A DNA stretch of 64,000 bases from Leptospira bandrabouensis. Lineage in GTDB: Bacteria > Spirochaetota > Leptospiria > Leptospirales > Leptospiraceae. The stretch covers positions 124,001 to 188,000 of the forward strand of contig NZ_RQHT01000010.1 of NCBI RefSeq assembly GCF_004770905.1. Reading direction: 5' to 3'. The notes under the pieces are model-generated. The model had not been told where the DNA came from and did not search any database. It was given only the letters and a program-made list of their open reading frames with translations. Every line of letters begins with the position of its first letter. The stretch's first letter is position 1. The position numbers were made by a program, and so were the translations under genes. Positions 61,975 to 64,000 of this stretch are shown here, piece by piece.

Positions 61975-62283
61975 TTATTCCTCTACGATTTGGTAATCTT
62001 CCATATACCCAGGGAAGTCGCCTAACCCACGTGTGAAGGTGAATTTTGCCGGATAAACAACTAGTCGTCTGCCTGATTGTAAAAACGTACCTGACATTAA
62101 CGTAAAAGGGGAAGCTACAATAAAAGCAGCAGTTCCTAATACGGTTCCTGCAAGTCCCATCGGGCGCGCTAAAATCAAATCAATCAACATTTCGCCACCA
62201 GAGGGCACTTCTCTTGCGGATAAAGTTTGGGTCCATAAGAGACAAATTAAGAAAAGGATGGACAAGGGTCGTGTTTGTTTCAT
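61975..62283 (-). CDS. Small exported membrane protein of a conserved but uncharacterised type
   Basis: This encodes 102 residues. Signal peptide (ILFLICLLWTQTLSA) ends near residue 23. The mature part has GGEMLIDLILARPMGLAGTV, a second hydrophobic stretch (LGTAAFIVASPFTL), and ends with VVYPAKFTFTRGLGDFPGYM. I recognise this layout from small exported proteins of many proteobacteria, all without function. It lies 1 base before the mutA gene, which may be chance or coupling. Confidence 0.8.
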   Translation of the reverse strand: MKQTRPLSILFLICLLWTQTLSAREVPSGGEMLIDLILARPMGLAGTVLGTAAFIVASPFTLMSGTFLQSGRRLVVYPAKFTFTRGLGDFPGYMEDYQIVEE

Positions 62284-62348
62284 AGGCTGATCACTCGGGC
62301 TTTCATCTGATGAAATCTCGAGAATGATATCCCTGTAAAGTAAGAAAT

Positions 62349-63017
62349 ATGGCTAAAGAAATTGTTTTGTTTGTTCTCTATTCTATTGTGCATCTTTTTG
62401 CGATCGCAACGATCACAAAAGAAGATGTTTTGTATCTCCCTTCGAAAATTATTCCCATACTGATTCTGAATGTAGCCCTCTTTCGCTACTTCCCCAGTTT
62501 GGGAAAACGGGGCAAATTGATTGCGATTGGCCTTGTGTTTTCACTTTTTGGAGATAGTTTTTTAGCATTACCTAAACAGGGATATTTTGTTTTTGGGCTC
62601 GGGTCTTTTCTGATTGCACAATTGATTTACTCTTACGCTTTTACCTTGGATTCTAAAATCAAACCCATCCTTGCCATTCCCTTTTTACTTTTTGGGTGCT
62701 CCTTTTTTCTAATACTGGTGCCAAAGTTAGGATCCCTACTTGTTCCTGTTGGAGTTTATATCTCCGCCATTTGCCTAATGGGTTGGCGTGCTGCTGCTAG
62801 GAATTCCAACTCCAAAGCTTTTTATTTAGGTTTGGTAGGTGCATTGGTTTTTATTCTCTCAGATTCGATCATTGCCTATTCGATGTTTCTAAAACCTGAT
62901 ATGGACAGATTTACCGCTTCTATGGGAATTATGGTAACGTATTATATTGCACAACTATTGATTTACTCTGCGACAAAGGTCGAAGAGATTGATCATCAAA
63001 CCCTGAAAAATACTTGA
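62349..63017 (+). CDS. YhhN/TMEM86-family membrane protein (lysoplasmalogenase-like)
   Basis: This encodes 222 residues with seven to eight TM helices. YhhN-family signatures are LPSKIIPILILNVALF, IGLVFSLFGDSFLALP (the GDxxL motif), FGLGSFLIAQLIYSYAF and GALVFILSDSIIAYSMF followed by TYYIAQLLI. TMEM86 proteins hydrolyse the vinyl-ether bond of lysoplasmalogens. Bacterial members are less well studied, so the activity here is an inference. The AGPS-like gene in the same window makes ether lipids a coherent theme. Divergent from the mutA operon. Confidence 0.88.
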   Translation: MAKEIVLFVLYSIVHLFAIATITKEDVLYLPSKIIPILILNVALFRYFPSLGKRGKLIAIGLVFSLFGDSFLALPKQGYFVFGLGSFLIAQLIYSYAFTLDSKIKPILAIPFLLFGCSFFLILVPKLGSLLVPVGVYISAICLMGWRAAARNSNSKAFYLGLVGALVFILSDSIIAYSMFLKPDMDRFTASMGIMVTYYIAQLLIYSATKVEEIDHQTLKNT

Positions 63018-63075
63018 TTCACCTACCACTCACGAGTATCGTACTTATGGTTTTTAAAAACCAGGGAATGGGATT

Positions 63076-63816
63076 ATGAAATCGCTAAAAAAAACATCCT
63101 TTATTGAAGCAGTTGCGGCTGCGATTGAACATGAGGTTCAATGTTTCAATTTTTATCTAAAACTTTCCGAAAGTTTGCCAGAAGGTCAAATCAGAGAATT
63201 ATTCAGTCAACTTGCGTTAGATGGTGATGAACATATTAAATTCATCAAAGAAATCTATAAAAGTGCAGAAGGGAAGGAACTTCCTAACTTAAAACAACTT
63301 TCTGAAATTGAAAAATTTCATTCTTCCACTATCCAAAAGGTAATGGAAAGACTGGATCGAAACAAAAACGAAGAAGTCAAAGCAGACGAAAGAAAAGCGT
63401 TAGAACTTGCCATCAGAGAAGGGGAAGACGCACGTAATTTTTATGCGACGATTCGTAATAAGTTCCAAGATCCAAAAATCAATTTGTTATTCCAAAAGTT
63501 GGCAAATTTTAATGAATCCAACAATTCATTGTTAGAAGCACAAGCCATGGCAATGGAACAGTCGGCACCTGCTGACCAAGTTTTCTATTGGGAAGATGAG
63601 GAACTTTTGGAGCAGGTGAATCGTTCTGCAAAAGCCGCTTCAAAACCAAAAGTGACGAAACCGGCATCAAAACCACAAACAGTAAAAACAAAACCTTCGG
63701 CTAAAAAAACTTCTAAACCGGCAAACAAGAAGTCGGCGAAAAAAGCCGCTAAAAAGGCAGTGAAAAAAGCTGTTAAAAAAGCAAAACCAGCGAAGAAAAA
63801 AGGTAAGAAAAAATAG
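63076..63816 (+). CDS. Ferritin-like (rubrerythrin-type) domain with histone-H1-like Lys/Ala tail
   Basis: This encodes 246 residues. Residues 8-160 form a four-helix ferritin-like domain; AIEHEVQCFNFYLKL (16-30) is the metal-ligand helix with Glu18 and Glu20. The second copy, AIREGEDARNFYATI (112-126), has Arg and Gly at the matching sites, so a full di-iron centre is uncertain. Residues 185-246 are made of Lys, Ala, Pro, Ser and Thr (KKSAKKAAKKAVKKAVKKAK), like histone H1 or the tails of Hc1-type DNA proteins. Binding to DNA by the tail is likely. A Dps-like protective role is a reasonable guess. Confidence 0.8.
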   Translation: MKSLKKTSFIEAVAAAIEHEVQCFNFYLKLSESLPEGQIRELFSQLALDGDEHIKFIKEIYKSAEGKELPNLKQLSEIEKFHSSTIQKVMERLDRNKNEEVKADERKALELAIREGEDARNFYATIRNKFQDPKINLLFQKLANFNESNNSLLEAQAMAMEQSAPADQVFYWEDEELLEQVNRSAKAASKPKVTKPASKPQTVKTKPSAKKTSKPANKKSAKKAAKKAVKKAVKKAKPAKKKGKKK

Positions 63817-64000
63817 TGAAATACCAAGTAACTCATACATTTCCCGTTTCCCTTGAAAAACTTTTACATGCAAGGGAGGAAAGATACAAACATCTAGATC
63901 AGTTTCCTGATTTAAAAAATGTAACTTTGTTAGAAGAAACTAAAGAGGGGAATATCATTCGCCAAAAACGAAAGGTGAGTTTGGAAGGATCCATGCCTGC
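63816..64000 (+). CDS. DUF2505-like (SRPBCC-fold) protein, 5' part only
   Basis: A frame opens at GTG 63816, overlapping the TAG of the previous gene by one base, and runs off the right edge (61 codons visible). It begins MKYQVTHTFPVSLEKLLHAR and continues EERYKHLDQFPDLKNVTLLE. That pattern fits DUF2505, a START/polyketide-cyclase-like fold with a lipid-binding cavity. Coupling with the ferritin-like gene suggests one transcript. The family call is tentative because two thirds are missing. Confidence 0.65.
   Translation, partial: MKYQVTHTFPVSLEKLLHAREERYKHLDQFPDLKNVTLLEETKEGNIIRQKRKVSLEGSMP

Noticed and set aside
63585..63836. Minus-strand Phe/Ala-rich frames opposite the Lys-rich tail
   Set aside because: They are the reverse reading of AAG/AAA/GCT repeats and are artefacts of low complexity.
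1..64000. CRISPR, insertion sequences, tRNA or rRNA genes, prophage
   Set aside because: No repeat-spacer pattern, transposase, cloverleaf or phage structural gene was seen on reading both strands.

Overview
The window looks like a chromosomal segment of a Leptospira-type spirochaete, most likely from the saprophytic side of the genus. This is an inference from gene content and not a database match. The DNA is AT-rich. Genes sit in tight operons with 1-8 base overlaps. Small lipoproteins carry spirochaete-style lipoboxes with Asn before the Cys. Metabolism is B12-dependent and respiratory, with cbb3 oxidase, GlpD, methylmalonyl-CoA and ethylmalonyl-CoA mutases and glutamate synthase. I see no rRNA, tRNA, CRISPR array, insertion sequence or prophage. 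This is core and lineage-specific chromosome, not an obvious island. Layout. 1-3750: start of a histidine-kinase-like ATPase, an exported protein, a membrane protein, an NAD-kinase-fold/STAS fusion, an HU-type protein and an unknown. 3833-9080: a glycerolipid operon of AGPS-like FAD enzyme, TetR regulator, diacylglycerol-kinase-family lipid kinase, GlpD and hot-dog thioesterase. 9073-12184: a MeaB-type GTPase with an ethylmalonyl-CoA-mutase-like B12 enzyme. 12286-19518: GT-C-like membrane protein, lytic transglycosylase, lone receiver, aspartase, small envelope proteins, a Spy-like/ECF sigma/putative anti-sigma cassette, and a small unknown gene behind an FNR-type box. 19576-27511: complete cbb3 oxidase cluster ccoNO-Q-P-GHIS plus a SafE-like protein, with an FNR-type palindrome upstream. 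27704-34899: coiled-coil membrane protein and gltBD. 35081-37292: candidate small ORF, aroK, HDOD and cheD. 37353-42589: TraB, a Csp1-like copper protein, a degenerate alpha/beta hydrolase, eukaryotic-type UGPase and small exported proteins. 42604-46329: ExbB-like, TonB-like and a pseudo-papain protein with Fn3-like repeats. 46436-53896: GT-C-like protein, RND pump, PilZ protein and a NarL-type two-component pair. 53897-54526: sparse region with a duplicated palindromic element, a candidate 56-residue membrane protein and a terminator. 54527-64000: small lipoprotein, DUF4105 envelope protein, a second MeaB with both methylmalonyl-CoA mutase subunits, a YhhN/TMEM86-like protein, a ferritin-like protein with a histone-H1-like tail, and the start of a DUF2505-like gene. 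Functional links. The two B12 mutases, each with its own MeaB, would feed C4/C5 acyl-CoA units to succinyl-CoA or the ethylmalonyl-CoA pathway. GlpD and the cbb3 oxidase fit fatty-acid and glycerolipid catabolism under low oxygen. The AGPS-like enzyme and the lysoplasmalogenase-family protein suggest ether-lipid metabolism. The best candidates for something undescribed are the ExbB-TonB-pseudopeptidase operon, the NADK-STAS fusion, the ferritin-like/H1-tail protein, and the duplicated element with a small membrane protein downstream of the NarL-type pair.
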